64,000 nucleotides of DNA, taken from contig NZ_AP025507.1 of assembly GCF_024347595.1 (NCBI RefSeq), forward strand, positions 744,001-808,000, written 5' to 3'. The notes beneath the pieces are model-generated. The model did not search any database. It saw only the letters and a list, made by a program, of their open reading frames with translations, and was not told the origin of the DNA. This stretch comes from Vibrio pomeroyi. GTDB lineage: Bacteria > Pseudomonadota > Gammaproteobacteria > Enterobacterales > Vibrionaceae. The position numbers and the translations under genes were made by a program. This document shows positions 24,607 through 33,983 of the stretch, one piece after another; within the stretch, counting starts at the first letter, position 1, and each line of letters starts with the position of its first letter.

Positions 24607-26460
24607 TTAAACTAAAGGCTCAGAGTGTGCGACATAGCTAACGATAGCTTCAGGTCGCATTGGAGGCGAGTAGAGGTAACCTTGGATCTTGTCACATCCC
24701 ATCGCGTGCAGTTTTTCTAATTGCTCACGCTTTTCAACACCTTCCGCAACCAAAGATACATCGAGCCTATGGGCCAGTTGAACAATCAGCCACACTACGC
24801 TCTCTGAGGTCGAGCTAGTTAACAAGTCTCGAATAAAGGTCGCATCAATCTTGATGCAATCGATCGGGTAGCTGTGGATGTAGTTCAAACTGGAGTAGCC
24901 AGTACCGAAGTCGTCGAGTGCAATCGTGAAGCCTTGTCCTCTCAGAAAGTTAAGCGCGGATTTTGTCTCTTGCGTCGGAGAGAGTAGTACCGTTTCGGTT
25001 AACTCGATAACAAACTCATTCGCCTTAAAATGGTGCTGTTCAATGGTTTGAGTCAGGTAGGAGATATAACGTTTCGAATCAGTAAGCTCGTGCGCAGAGC
25101 AGTTGACTCCAAGTTTAATCTTATAGCCCAAACCTTGCTCTAGTGTGGTTTTAGCGCGGCATACCAATTCAATAATGCGTTCGCCTAATTCTACAATCAG
25201 CCCTGACTCTTCAGCTACTTGAATAAACTCTACAGGTGAGATGTCACCATGTCTGGCTGTTTTCCAGCGAGTCAGTACCTCGAAGTATTCCCATTGAGCT
25301 TCACCTTGACCCACAATTGGCTGTACCACCACGTACATGCCATTGCTGTCGGGGACATAGCTTTGTGAAATTGGGTTTTCCAGTTCACTTCGTAGCGCAG
25401 CGACTAGCTCGGTTTTTCTTTGGTAACGAACTCTTAAGTGGGTGTCATAACATTGAATATGAGTATCTTGGCTGTGTTTACACTCTTTAAGCGCCAAGCT
25501 GGTGTTGAAGATGATCTGCTCGACATCTTTGTTGTCTCCATCCGAACTGGCAATTCCGATGCTGATGTCGAAATCTATCTTGATATCAACGCTACTGTAG
25601 CCTTGTTTAATTTTGGCCAGTATTTGTTCGCACACGGCTATCGGGTCGGAATGGTAGGTGATGAAGGCGAACTCATTACCTGCAGTTCGAAAAGTCAGGT
25701 TGCTTTCAGGTAAGGTGCGACGCAATGTTTCTGCGACAAACTGCAACACCTTGTCACCAATATAATTACCGTGAATATCATTAATGGCTTTGAAGCTATT
25801 GATGTCGAGCAAGGCCAATGTAAATGGAGTAACACTCTGTTGAGTGATTGATTCTAAGGTATCGGATAAGCAGCTGCGGTTTAACAAACCAGTTAAGCTG
25901 TCGTGTGATACCTCGTAACTCAGCTGATTAACCAGTTGTTCAGAACGATCGTTGAACCACATCTCTCTTAGCGTGTGGATGATGATGTCAGCAAATAGCT
26001 GATGATGCTTTATCACATCATGTTGTTGGTCTGGGCTAAGCGGAGAGGTGAATGTTGAGAAAAGCACTCCCATGACTTCGCCACTTTGAGTTCGAGTAGG
26101 GATAGCGATCGAGTTCTGTGAGGTGATTTCCTGCCTAAACGCCGAAGTAGGAAGCGACTGAATGACATATTGCGCGAACGAACAATCTGGGTGACGTTGA
26201 TTCACCGCCTGTTGGTAGATATGACCATGACGAGCGTTGATTTTGTCATGCAGTACATGGTCGGAATGGGCAATCACCAAAGGAACCGTTTGGTCCGGGA
26301 AGTACTTCTTCTCAATGATACTGGTGTATTGAGTACCAAATGTTTGGTGCAACGTGAGCACAGCCGACTCTAAAAGGTCGATACCTTCCAACTTAAGTAA
26401 ACGCCCAATGCGCTCTGTATCTATCATGCTGTTGTGGGTATGTTGAGTCATAGTCACCAT
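24607..26460 (-). CDS. GGDEF-EAL protein, predicted c-di-GMP phosphodiesterase
   Basis: The 617-residue protein has a GAF-like N-terminal region (about 15-165), a GGDEF domain (about 185-345) and an EAL domain (about 370-610). The cyclase motif is degenerate, AGNEF at 260-264 instead of GGDEF, so cyclase activity is unlikely. The EAL domain keeps the expected catalytic residues: E in EVL (394-396), N in GVNCS, ELTET, the DDFG pair, K in IKID and AEGVE. It should hydrolyse c-di-GMP, perhaps with the degenerate GGDEF as a sensor. An alternative ATG three codons in (26451) has GGTGA upstream. No transmembrane segment is evident. Confidence 0.9.
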   Translation of the reverse strand: MVTMTQHTHNSMIDTERIGRLLKLEGIDLLESAVLTLHQTFGTQYTSIIEKKYFPDQTVPLVIAHSDHVLHDKINARHGHIYQQAVNQRHPDCSFAQYVIQSLPTSAFRQEITSQNSIAIPTRTQSGEVMGVLFSTFTSPLSPDQQHDVIKHHQLFADIIIHTLREMWFNDRSEQLVNQLSYEVSHDSLTGLLNRSCLSDTLESITQQSVTPFTLALLDINSFKAINDIHGNYIGDKVLQFVAETLRRTLPESNLTFRTAGNEFAFITYHSDPIAVCEQILAKIKQGYSSVDIKIDFDISIGIASSDGDNKDVEQIIFNTSLALKECKHSQDTHIQCYDTHLRVRYQRKTELVAALRSELENPISQSYVPDSNGMYVVVQPIVGQGEAQWEYFEVLTRWKTARHGDISPVEFIQVAEESGLIVELGERIIELVCRAKTTLEQGLGYKIKLGVNCSAHELTDSKRYISYLTQTIEQHHFKANEFVIELTETVLLSPTQETKSALNFLRGQGFTIALDDFGTGYSSLNYIHSYPIDCIKIDATFIRDLLTSSTSESVVWLIVQLAHRLDVSLVAEGVEKREQLEKLHAMGCDKIQGYLYSPPMRPEAIVSYVAHSEPLV

Positions 26461-26603
26461 CCATAGCTAACCAGAATCATTGTGTAAGCTGTTTATGTAA
26501 GGTCTTGTCTATCTGTGCATACAAACTGTGCATACAAAGTAATATGCGTCTGGTTTATTATTGGTCGTGTTGTATAATTTTTCAAATTTAAATGTGATTT
26601 ATT

Positions 26604-27500
26604 TCACAAAATCTGAGTGCTTCGCTCTCGGTCCAGTCTCTCTTTGAGGTGATCCAAAAACAGTTTGGTTCGAGTATGTGAGTAATCAAGCTTAGGGTAG
26701 TACGCGTAAACCATCACTTCGTCTGCCGTTATATTTGGCAATACTGGAACTAATGTCCCTTGTTTTAGATCTTCTTTGATCATCGCTTTGATGGTTAACA
26801 ACACGCCCATGCCACGCTTCGCCGCATGAAATAACGCTTCTGGATTGGTGGTGGCAAAGTTACCGTTTAGCGTGATTCGCTGCCCTTTGGTGAGTGCTAC
26901 CTCACGGGTCGGGCGTTCTCCCCAAATCAACGAGTTGTGTTGCTCTAAATCTTGTTCACAAGTGGGGTAACCGTGTTTGGCAAGATAGCTTGGTGCTGCA
27001 TAGAAGCTGGCTCTATGCTCGAACAGTGGCGTTTTCTTGAAGCTTAACGAGTTGAGTTGTTCTAGTTCACGACTGATTACCAAGTCCAAGCCAAGTTCGG
27101 GCAATTGACCGGGCGTAGTGGTGATGAGTTGTACCTTAATATCAGGGTACTTTTCTAAGAAGTCGTCCATGTATTGCACAAGAAACTTAGATCCAACCGC
27201 AATGGTCGCGCCTATCTTGAGCAAGCCCGCAGGGGTTTGGTTGACAGAACGAGTTTCATCAATGATCGACTGCCAATTGTCGAGCTGATCTTTTGCTCTT
27301 TGATAGAAGAGTGCGCCTGCTTCGGTTTGGCTAATTGAGCGAGTGGTGCGCTTTAAAAGTTGAGTGCCGATGCGTTCTTCTAGCCAATTTACTCTTTTGC
27401 TGATCGCTGAGCTGGTGGTATTAAGCTTGCGTGCCGCGCCATTGAAACTGCCTTCTTCAACCACTCTAACGTAGCTTTTTACGTTGAGAATCCAATCCAT
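26604..27500 (-). CDS. LysR-family transcriptional regulator
   Basis: The 298-residue protein has the LysR N-terminal winged helix-turn-helix (residues 4-62, with FNGAARKLNTTSSAISKRVNWLEE) and a C-terminal two-lobed effector domain. AGGA precedes the ATG. It is divergent from the Bcr/CflA-type MFS gene, separated by 108 bases, so it probably controls that transporter. The effector is unknown. Confidence 0.92.
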   Translation of the reverse strand: MDWILNVKSYVRVVEEGSFNGAARKLNTTSSAISKRVNWLEERIGTQLLKRTTRSISQTEAGALFYQRAKDQLDNWQSIIDETRSVNQTPAGLLKIGATIAVGSKFLVQYMDDFLEKYPDIKVQLITTTPGQLPELGLDLVISRELEQLNSLSFKKTPLFEHRASFYAAPSYLAKHGYPTCEQDLEQHNSLIWGERPTREVALTKGQRITLNGNFATTNPEALFHAAKRGMGVLLTIKAMIKEDLKQGTLVPVLPNITADEVMVYAYYPKLDYSHTRTKLFLDHLKERLDRERSTQIL

Positions 27501-27608
27501 ATTATTTCCTGCTGGGACTTAATTAAATTCCAATTTGGTTAATTATCAACTACTGGTTTTGAATATAAACTTATATCATGAACAAATATCAAACGAATAG
27601 GGAATTTT

Positions 27609-28814
27609 TTGAGCCAATCGACCTTTAAAAAAACGCCATTACTGTTAGCAATGATGATCATTGCGACGGGACAAGTGGGTGTCAGCATCTACTTGCCAGC
27701 ACTGCCGCTGATTACTTCTGACTTAAGTGTTACCCAAGTGGATGTGCAACTGCTCGTCACACTTTTTCTTGTGGGTTTCGGCTTATCGCAGCTGTTTTAT
27801 GGGCCGATGTCCGATGCGGTGGGAAGACGACCTATTTTCTTGTTAGGTCAGGGTGTTTATTTGATTGGTACTGTCGTTTGTTTTGCCTTTTCTGACAACA
27901 TGACAGCGTTGGAAGTAGGTCGATTACTGCAAGGATTAGGGGCGGGTAGTGCCTCTGTGTTGGGGCGAAGCGTACTGCGTGACAGTTATGATGGCCCTCA
28001 GCTAACGAAAGCTTTGTCTTACATTTCCCTGACGGCTTCGATCATGCCGATCATTGCACCTGTATTTGGTGGCTGGATTTCATTCCACCTTGGATGGCAG
28101 GCTGTGTTCTTGTTTGTTCTATTGTATTTGTTAGCGATATTCACACTGGGTTATTTCGTGTTGCATGAGACTCTGCCATATGGGAAGAGCCGTTTTGAAG
28201 TAAGACAAGTGGTAAAGAACTACGGACGCTTGTTAACGAATCGCCAAGTGATAAGCAGCGCCAGCTATAACTGGATGAGTTATATGGCGAGTTTGGTATC
28301 GTTATCTCTATTCCCATTTTTAATGCAGGAGCAACTAGGGCTTACAGCGGCTGAATATGGATCTTTGATGATTGTACCTTCGGCAGGATTGTTGATTGGC
28401 AGTGTCGCGTTGAACATACTCAACCGTAAATTCAGTACACCTCAGTTAATGAGCCTCGCGATTTTGATCGTATTGGCGTCTGGCACTTGGTTGTTAACAC
28501 ATGAACTCTCCATTTTTAACCTAGTGTGGGCATTTACTTGGTTGGCGATCGCACAGGGTATTTCTTTCCCTCTTTCTATTAGCATGTTGTTGGAGCCTCA
28601 CAAGAAGCAAGCGGGAGCGGTGTCTGCTCTATCCGGTTCGATTCAAATGTGTTTAGCGGGTTTGCTAGGTGGATATTTGGTTGAAAGTTGGGTTACAACC
28701 CATCTACAACTTGGCGTGTTCTATCTTATCATCGGCGCGGGTATGGGCGGTGTGCTTTGGTCTTCAGCGAGAATGAACAAGAAAGCGGACAACGCGGAAG
28801 TAGAATTCAGCTAA
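27609..28814 (+). CDS. Bcr/CflA-type MFS drug-efflux transporter
   Basis: The 401-residue protein has 12 predicted membrane helices. It carries the DHA1 motif A between helices 2 and 3 (GPMSDAVGRRPIFLLGQ, about residues 65-81) and an RLLQGLGAGSASVLGRSVLRD segment typical of Bcr/CflA drug exporters. It should export small toxic molecules by proton antiport. The start is TTG, five bases after GGGA; the nearby ATG at 27577 is in another frame. It pairs with the divergent LysR gene. Confidence 0.9.
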   Translation: MSQSTFKKTPLLLAMMIIATGQVGVSIYLPALPLITSDLSVTQVDVQLLVTLFLVGFGLSQLFYGPMSDAVGRRPIFLLGQGVYLIGTVVCFAFSDNMTALEVGRLLQGLGAGSASVLGRSVLRDSYDGPQLTKALSYISLTASIMPIIAPVFGGWISFHLGWQAVFLFVLLYLLAIFTLGYFVLHETLPYGKSRFEVRQVVKNYGRLLTNRQVISSASYNWMSYMASLVSLSLFPFLMQEQLGLTAAEYGSLMIVPSAGLLIGSVALNILNRKFSTPQLMSLAILIVLASGTWLLTHELSIFNLVWAFTWLAIAQGISFPLSISMLLEPHKKQAGAVSALSGSIQMCLAGLLGGYLVESWVTTHLQLGVFYLIIGAGMGGVLWSSARMNKKADNAEVEFS

Positions 28815-28895
28815 ATGAATAAGGGCGGCTCGGTTACTCAGCTCTAAAAAGATGCGATACTTTAAGTAACTGATTGATAGTGAGCTGAGATACTT

Positions 28896-29822
28896 ATGGA
28901 AATCAAAGTGCTTCGTAGTTTTGTGGCCGTAGCAACACACCGTAGTTTTTCGAGGGCAGCAAAAGAGCTGCATACGGTGCAGCCTGCTATTAGTCGCCAC
29001 ATTACCAGCCTTGAAGATGAGTTGGGTGTTAAGCTTTTCTTCCGCACATCGCGAGAAGTTACGATTACCGCTGCGGGTTCAAGGTTGTTGCAAGATGCGC
29101 TCCCTCTGATTGAACAGACAGAGAGCACCAAACAAGCCGTCATCCAAGCCGCCTCAGGTGTGGTAGGTAGCCTCAAGATAGGTTATCTAGGAGGAGCAAC
29201 GCTCGGCTTTCTTCCTGCTTTAGTTCGAAACTATCTCCAACATAATCCAAATATCGATGTCGGTTTGTATGAAATGACCGTGTCTGAGCAAATTGAAGCG
29301 CTTGAGAAACATGACATTGATATCGCTTTCTCGCGCGTTTTGCCTGCTGGTTTCGAAGATAGCTACATATCGACCAATATTTACACCGACAAGCTGGTGG
29401 CAGCGGTTTCTATCACGCATCCTTTAGCAAATCAGGATGAAATCAATCTCAGCGAACTCAATAATGATCCTTTTGTTTTGTTCGAGCGCGATCAGGCTGT
29501 TGGGCTATTTGACTCGATCATTACTCAGTGTCAAATGTCAGGCTTCTCACCCAACATCAAGAAACAGCCGAGTCAGATGCAGGCCGTACTTACTCAGGTT
29601 GCTGCAGGGCTAGGGGTGACTATTGTGCCTTATTCGATAAAAGACCTTAGGTGCGATGAATGTTCATTCCTGTCTCTTAAATCCAATCAAGCTATTGACT
29701 CAAAGCCCGTTGAGATCCCTTTGGTCATGACGCATCACCGCCATACACTCTCCCCAACGGCTCGACTGTTTGCCGATCTTGTATACAGCGAGATTAATAA
29801 TATCCGTCGTAAAATGACCTAA
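28896..29822 (+). CDS. LysR-family transcriptional regulator
   Basis: The 308-residue protein has the LysR helix-turn-helix (residues 3-60, RSFSRAAKELHTVQPAISRHITSLEDELG) and the usual effector-binding domain. It lies 81 bases after the first MFS gene and 115 bases before the second, both in the same direction. It is likely to regulate the downstream MFS gene. Its effector cannot be told from sequence. Confidence 0.92.
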   Translation: MEIKVLRSFVAVATHRSFSRAAKELHTVQPAISRHITSLEDELGVKLFFRTSREVTITAAGSRLLQDALPLIEQTESTKQAVIQAASGVVGSLKIGYLGGATLGFLPALVRNYLQHNPNIDVGLYEMTVSEQIEALEKHDIDIAFSRVLPAGFEDSYISTNIYTDKLVAAVSITHPLANQDEINLSELNNDPFVLFERDQAVGLFDSIITQCQMSGFSPNIKKQPSQMQAVLTQVAAGLGVTIVPYSIKDLRCDECSFLSLKSNQAIDSKPVEIPLVMTHHRHTLSPTARLFADLVYSEINNIRRKMT

Positions 29823-29937
29823 ATTCCATCTATACAATAATGGTATCGATTCTAGATTAAATGGCTATTTCTGTTATTTAAAGCATCCCCTTAAACTCTA
29901 CTCATCAACGCAATGAGATAGAATTTAAGGGTTAAAC

Positions 29938-31137
29938 ATGAAACAAACTCAAAGAGAATCACTAGGCACAGGTCGTTTACTGTTAATGTCTAGTGCAGTA
30001 TCTGCAACAGCCGCCAACCTTTACTACAACCAACCAATATTGCCGAAAATTGGTGCTGAACTGGGTTTATCAAGTGAGCAGCTCGGCTCTATTCCAGCTG
30101 CGGGTCAGATAGGATATGCAGCGGCATTATTGTTTCTCTCGCCATTAGGGGACAAGTTACCACGTAAGCAACTCATCTCGATTCTTTCTGTATTGCTTGT
30201 TTTATCTTCATTAGTGGCTTCAAACGCTTCCAGTTTGTTAGCAATGGTGTTTGCTTGTTTTGCTATTGGTCTCAGCGCGAACATTACTCAACAGCTTATC
30301 CCTTTTGCGGCCTCTTTAAGTACGCCTGAAACCAAAGGGAGAGTGATCGGTACCTTAATGACAGGTTTAACCGTTGGTATTTTGCTTTCTCGTACCATTA
30401 GTGGCTTTGTCGGAGAACAATACGGCTGGCGCGCGGTGTTTATTATGTCTGCCGTTTTAGCATCATTGTTTGGTGTATTGCTTTACGTGTTTTTGCCGTC
30501 CAATAAACCGACTAATAACATGCCTTATCTTGAGCTCGTGGCGAGCATGGCGACGTTAGTAAAACAGCATGCGATTTTACGAAAATCAGCGCTGACTGGT
30601 GCGTTGTGGTTTGCTTCATTTAATGCGCTTTGGGCAACGTTGGCATTGCACGTGAGTGAAGCGCCGTTCAATTACAACGCTCAACAGGCAGGTTTGTTCG
30701 GTGTGGTGGCATTGGCGGGTGTGATTGGTGCAAAGGTATCTGGCGCGATTGTGAGTAAGTTCGGCTCTCGCAAGATGATCAACATGGCGTTGGTTTTGAT
30801 TGTGGTTGGCTTTGCGGTTTCAGGCCTGTTCGGCGATCACTTAATGGGTCTCATTGTTGGCATCATTCTAATCGACTTAGGCGTGTTCAGTGCACAGGTC
30901 TCTAACCAAGTTCGCGTGTTTTCTATCGACCCGCAAGCGCAAAGTCGTATCAATGGTATTTACATGCTGGGTTACTATTTAGGTGGCGCGTTTGGTTCGT
31001 TTGCTGGCGTGTTGTCGTTTGAACACTTTGGTTGGCATGGCGTTGCGGTATTCAGTGCTCTGATAGTCGTCGCCAGCTTGGTGGTCAATAACCGAAAAGA
31101 CAAAGGCACTGCGACTCAGGCTGAGTTTAATGTCTAA
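29938..31137 (+). CDS. MFS transporter
   Basis: The 399-residue protein has 12 predicted membrane helices. It begins with the ATAANLYYNQPILPKIGAELG block seen in a group of MFS exporters that are commonly next to LysR genes, and has a motif A-like LGDKLPRKQLI after helix 2. AAGGG lies six bases before the ATG. The substrate is unknown; sugar or drug efflux are both possible. It follows the second LysR gene. Confidence 0.9.
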   Translation: MKQTQRESLGTGRLLLMSSAVSATAANLYYNQPILPKIGAELGLSSEQLGSIPAAGQIGYAAALLFLSPLGDKLPRKQLISILSVLLVLSSLVASNASSLLAMVFACFAIGLSANITQQLIPFAASLSTPETKGRVIGTLMTGLTVGILLSRTISGFVGEQYGWRAVFIMSAVLASLFGVLLYVFLPSNKPTNNMPYLELVASMATLVKQHAILRKSALTGALWFASFNALWATLALHVSEAPFNYNAQQAGLFGVVALAGVIGAKVSGAIVSKFGSRKMINMALVLIVVGFAVSGLFGDHLMGLIVGIILIDLGVFSAQVSNQVRVFSIDPQAQSRINGIYMLGYYLGGAFGSFAGVLSFEHFGWHGVAVFSALIVVASLVVNNRKDKGTATQAEFNV

Positions 31138-31280
31138 GTGAGGTCGCTGAGTCTCGATGAATGGAGTTCTTGGTATGAATCGAGCTCTTTAAGAGAATAA
31201 GAAGTGCTTTATCGTTAAGACGTTGTATTTGTCTGACTGGTTTTCTACAATACTGGCGTCCATTTAATAGGTAAAACAAA

Positions 31281-31631
31281 ATGCAGCAAAATGAATTTGA
31301 AGTACTGGTAAAAGCTATCTGCGCACTAGATGGTCTACCTCAAGCACTTGAGCTATTGAAATCCAATGAGGATACTGAAGTTGCTGAGGCTGCCGCTTCA
31401 CTGACTGGTCAATTTGCGCTAGCGGAAGTGGAAGGCGAAAAGCGCATTTACCACGTGACGCTTCAAGAGAATGAACAAGGCGAAGAGCAAGAGTACATCG
31501 AACATGTAATGAATGAAGGCGATGACTTAATCAAATTTGCAGCTTGGTTCTTCGAAACTATGTTCGAATTAAAGCAAAAAGATACTTACCAAATTGCGGG
31601 TAAAACTTACCGTCAGCCAAAGCGTAGCTAA
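31281..31631 (+). CDS. Small acidic protein of unknown function
   Basis: The 116-residue soluble protein is rich in glutamate. It has no signal peptide or cysteines and I do not recognise a domain. AGGT precedes the ATG and a terminator follows, so it is a single-gene unit. It is probably a cytoplasmic protein conserved in Vibrio, but that is a guess. Confidence 0.7.
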   Translation: MQQNEFEVLVKAICALDGLPQALELLKSNEDTEVAEAAASLTGQFALAEVEGEKRIYHVTLQENEQGEEQEYIEHVMNEGDDLIKFAAWFFETMFELKQKDTYQIAGKTYRQPKRS

Positions 31632-31690
31632 GGTTTCAGTTATCGTTTATGACTTCAGTATCAAAGCATGAAGTTTTAAGCGAAGCATTT

Positions 31691-31719
31691 AAAAAGCAGC
31701 TCACATGGGCTGCTTTTTT
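31691..31719 (+). terminator. Intrinsic terminator after the acidic protein gene
   Basis: AAAAAGCAGC pairs with GCTGCTTTTT around an 8-base loop and runs into T residues. Confidence 0.9.
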
Positions 31720-31888
31720 GTGGGTGTTTCAATCTAGATCCTAAGCGGCATTACACGTATTGCATCAAAGCCAAAACGAGTCACAGCTTAAGTTATTGAT
31801 ATATAAATATACTTTTGATTGTGATTACAACGGGAATACTCGCGGTGTAATAAAATTCACCAACTTGCATTAAAGTGTGATTTAGATC

Positions 31889-31916
31889 TTGTTTTTGGGT
31901 GTTTTAAGTGTAGAAT
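31889..31916 (+). promoter_or_regulatory. Sigma-70 promoter of the 44-residue gene
   Basis: TTGTTT and TAGAAT with a 16-base spacer lie about 38 bases before the ATG. Both boxes match the consensus at four to five of six positions. Confidence 0.55.
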
Positions 31917-31953
31917 CCGCGCATAAGAAAGTTGATTATGTGCGGAGATAAGC

Positions 31954-32088
31954 ATGAACTACGAACTAGGCCACGCATACCTTGGTCAAATGGCAGCAAA
32001 AAACATGATGCACGAAGCATTGTACGGCAAGTCAAAGCCAAAAAAAGTATCATTCTTTAAGCGAATGATGAAGAAAATGGCTAAGTAA
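31954..32088 (+). CDS. 44-residue basic small protein
   Basis: A 44-codon ORF with ATG preceded by GGAG at ideal spacing. The product begins MNYELGHAYLGQMAAKN and ends with a very basic, methionine- and lysine-rich tail (KRMMKKMAK). It has no membrane helix or signal peptide. The promoter upstream and the strong terminator 22 bases after the stop frame it tightly as an independent gene. A nucleic-acid, ribosome or membrane-surface role is possible, but function is unknown. Confidence 0.75.
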   Translation: MNYELGHAYLGQMAAKNMMHEALYGKSKPKKVSFFKRMMKKMAK

Positions 32089-32110
32089 GCATTTTCCAAA
32101 ACGGAATTTT

Positions 32111-32149
32111 AAAAGGCCTTAAACTCATAGAAGTTTAAGGCCTTTTTCG
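32111..32149 (+). terminator. Strong intrinsic terminator after the small gene
   Basis: A perfect 15-bp stem (32111-32125 with 32132-32146, core GGCCTTAAAC) and a six-base loop are followed by T residues. The A run on the left could make it bidirectional. Confidence 0.93.
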
Positions 32150-32250
32150 TTTTAGCGATTGGTGACTTTCATCGCTCTGTTTTAATGTGGATGGACACAA
32201 GAAAACACTGATTAGTTAATGATCGGAAGTCTAATTCTACCTAAGCGAGA

Positions 32251-32868
32251 TCAGCTTGCCGATTGATTGGATAAGTCGACTACATTGTTTGGAATGGAAT
32301 CTAGACCATTTTCTTTCATCCATGCTTCCAAGTTGTCTGCTCCGCCAATGTATTTACCATCAAGCCAGATCTGAGGCACAGTAACTGGTGTTTTTTCACC
32401 AATGTGTGCTTTCACTTCTGGAATCATTCGGTATAGGGCAGCACTGTCTTTAACGACATCGTGATAGGTATACTCGACACCCGCTTCATCCAGCATTTTC
32501 TTAGCTTTCACACAGAATGGGCAGGTCGCTTTACCATAAACGATATTACCCTTTAGGCTGTCTCGTTTAGTCCACTCTTTGATTACGGATTGAACCAATA
32601 CACCACGATTGAGTGCTTCACCTTGGCTAACAACCTTGCCTTCAACAACAAGGATAGGCGCATGCCAAGAACCGAGTTTTAGCGGTTCCCACCAGTGAGA
32701 TAACCAATCTTTCACTTCTAGTTCGACATCAACATCAGCCAATTCATTCTCAAAAGTATCCTTAAGAATGTCTTTGGTAAGGGTACATTCTCCACATGGG
32801 ATGTTTACTTTAAATGGACCCCAGCTGCCTGCCCAACGGTATAGTGTAATCTTGACTGGTTTCTTCAT
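32251..32868 (-). CDS. Two-domain glutaredoxin-like protein
   Basis: The 205-residue protein has two thioredoxin-fold halves. The C-terminal half (about 105-190) is a glutaredoxin with the active site CPFC (in YGKATCPFCVKAKK) and the TVPQIWLDGKYIGG glutathione-binding block. The N-terminal half (about 5-90) has its own CGEC pair in IPCGECTLTKD and looks like a second redox domain of a different kind. It would reduce disulfides in the cytoplasm. GAGG precedes the ATG. The fusion is notable; its substrate is unknown. Confidence 0.85.
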   Translation of the reverse strand: MKKPVKITLYRWAGSWGPFKVNIPCGECTLTKDILKDTFENELADVDVELEVKDWLSHWWEPLKLGSWHAPILVVEGKVVSQGEALNRGVLVQSVIKEWTKRDSLKGNIVYGKATCPFCVKAKKMLDEAGVEYTYHDVVKDSAALYRMIPEVKAHIGEKTPVTVPQIWLDGKYIGGADNLEAWMKENGLDSIPNNVVDLSNQSAS

Positions 32869-32937
32869 GGTTACGACCTCGCTTAAAATTCTCTTATCAA
32901 TATAGAACGGACAGTAGAACTATTTATTTCATCGACC

Positions 32938-33828
32938 TTAAACTTTCTTAACTTTCGTCGGTTTTTTCGTTTCCCAATGGGTAATGAACGCAACAGACGC
33001 AATGATAATCGCAGCCCCTAGCCATAAACGACCTGGTGGAACCCAACTGAATACCAGCCAACCAGCTAAGACATTAAGTGGTAATTTCGCGTGATCAAAC
33101 GGTTGAACGAAAGAGGCATCAGCCACCGAGTATGCTTTTACAATAGCCCACTGAGCCAGTGCTGTCATAACACCGATAACGATTAAGATAGCCCAAATAG
33201 TGCCGCCACTTGGCATTTGCCAATCAGGAACGGCCAGCAAGATGTTAAACGGTGTAATCAATAGAAGAAGGTAAACCACCATGGTTGAAGGGCTGTCTTG
33301 AGAAGAGAGCTTTTTCACCATCAGTGAGTAGCATGCCCAGAAGAAAGCTGCACCAACGGGTAGTAATGTAGCCCAACTAAAATCTTCGGCCCACGGTTCG
33401 AGAATGACCATAGCACCAGCGAAACCTGCCAAAGTTGCCCCCCAACGAGCTGCGCCAACTTTCTCTTTTAGGAAAAGCCCTGAACCTATGGTTGCAAACA
33501 GTGGCGAAGTCATAAGAAGGGCTATGCCTTGCCAAATCGGCACAGGGTAGGCCAGCGCCCAAATCCAAAGTTGGATACCGATAACAGATAAGAAGACACG
33601 GAATACGTGTAGCTTGAGATTATCAGTTTTTAGTGCGCGGCGAATTCCTAACGTTTTCAAGTAAGGAAGGATGGCGAACAATGCAATTGAATACTGAATG
33701 ACGGCAACGGTAGTAGAAGTAAGTCCGAAATGAATGCTAGCGATTTGAGTAAGGCTGTTAATGACAGCAAAGGCTAAACCAGCGGTTAGCATCCAGCTAG
33801 CGCCTTGAATCGGATGGTGTTGTGACAT
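32938..33828 (-). CDS. EamA/DMT-family transporter
   Basis: The 296-residue protein has ten predicted membrane helices in two EamA halves (about residues 8-140 and 150-285). It lies 69 bases after the glutaredoxin stop region's start on the same strand and may be transcribed with it. Members export or import metabolites; the substrate here is not known. Confidence 0.88.
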   Translation of the reverse strand: MSQHHPIQGASWMLTAGLAFAVINSLTQIASIHFGLTSTTVAVIQYSIALFAILPYLKTLGIRRALKTDNLKLHVFRVFLSVIGIQLWIWALAYPVPIWQGIALLMTSPLFATIGSGLFLKEKVGAARWGATLAGFAGAMVILEPWAEDFSWATLLPVGAAFFWACYSLMVKKLSSQDSPSTMVVYLLLLITPFNILLAVPDWQMPSGGTIWAILIVIGVMTALAQWAIVKAYSVADASFVQPFDHAKLPLNVLAGWLVFSWVPPGRLWLGAAIIIASVAFITHWETKKPTKVKKV

Positions 33829-33928
33829 GATGCTTCTAATTATTTGATGTGGTTCACCTATGATACGGATTTAACACAATGAAACCAGAAAAAGCATTGA
33901 TGAAGTTGGTCAGAATATTTGAATATGA

Positions 33929-33960
33929 AAAAAGGTTGAGCCATCGCCCAACCTTTTTAA
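33929..33960 (-). terminator. Intrinsic terminator of the porin gene
   Basis: On the minus strand AAAAAGGTTG pairs with CAACCTTTTT around a 10-base loop and is followed by T residues, 24 bases past the porin stop. Confidence 0.85.
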
Positions 33961-33983
33961 TCTTTATCTAAAGTAAATTTAGA

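Larger units (their letters stand above)
31632..31953. other. Intergenic region with terminator and promoter
   Basis: This region of about 322 bases contains the terminator at 31691-31719 and a promoter at 31889-31916 for the 44-residue gene. A weak CRP-like TGTGA-N6-TC element (31876-31888) overlaps the start of the -35 box. Nothing else is supported. Confidence 0.55.
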
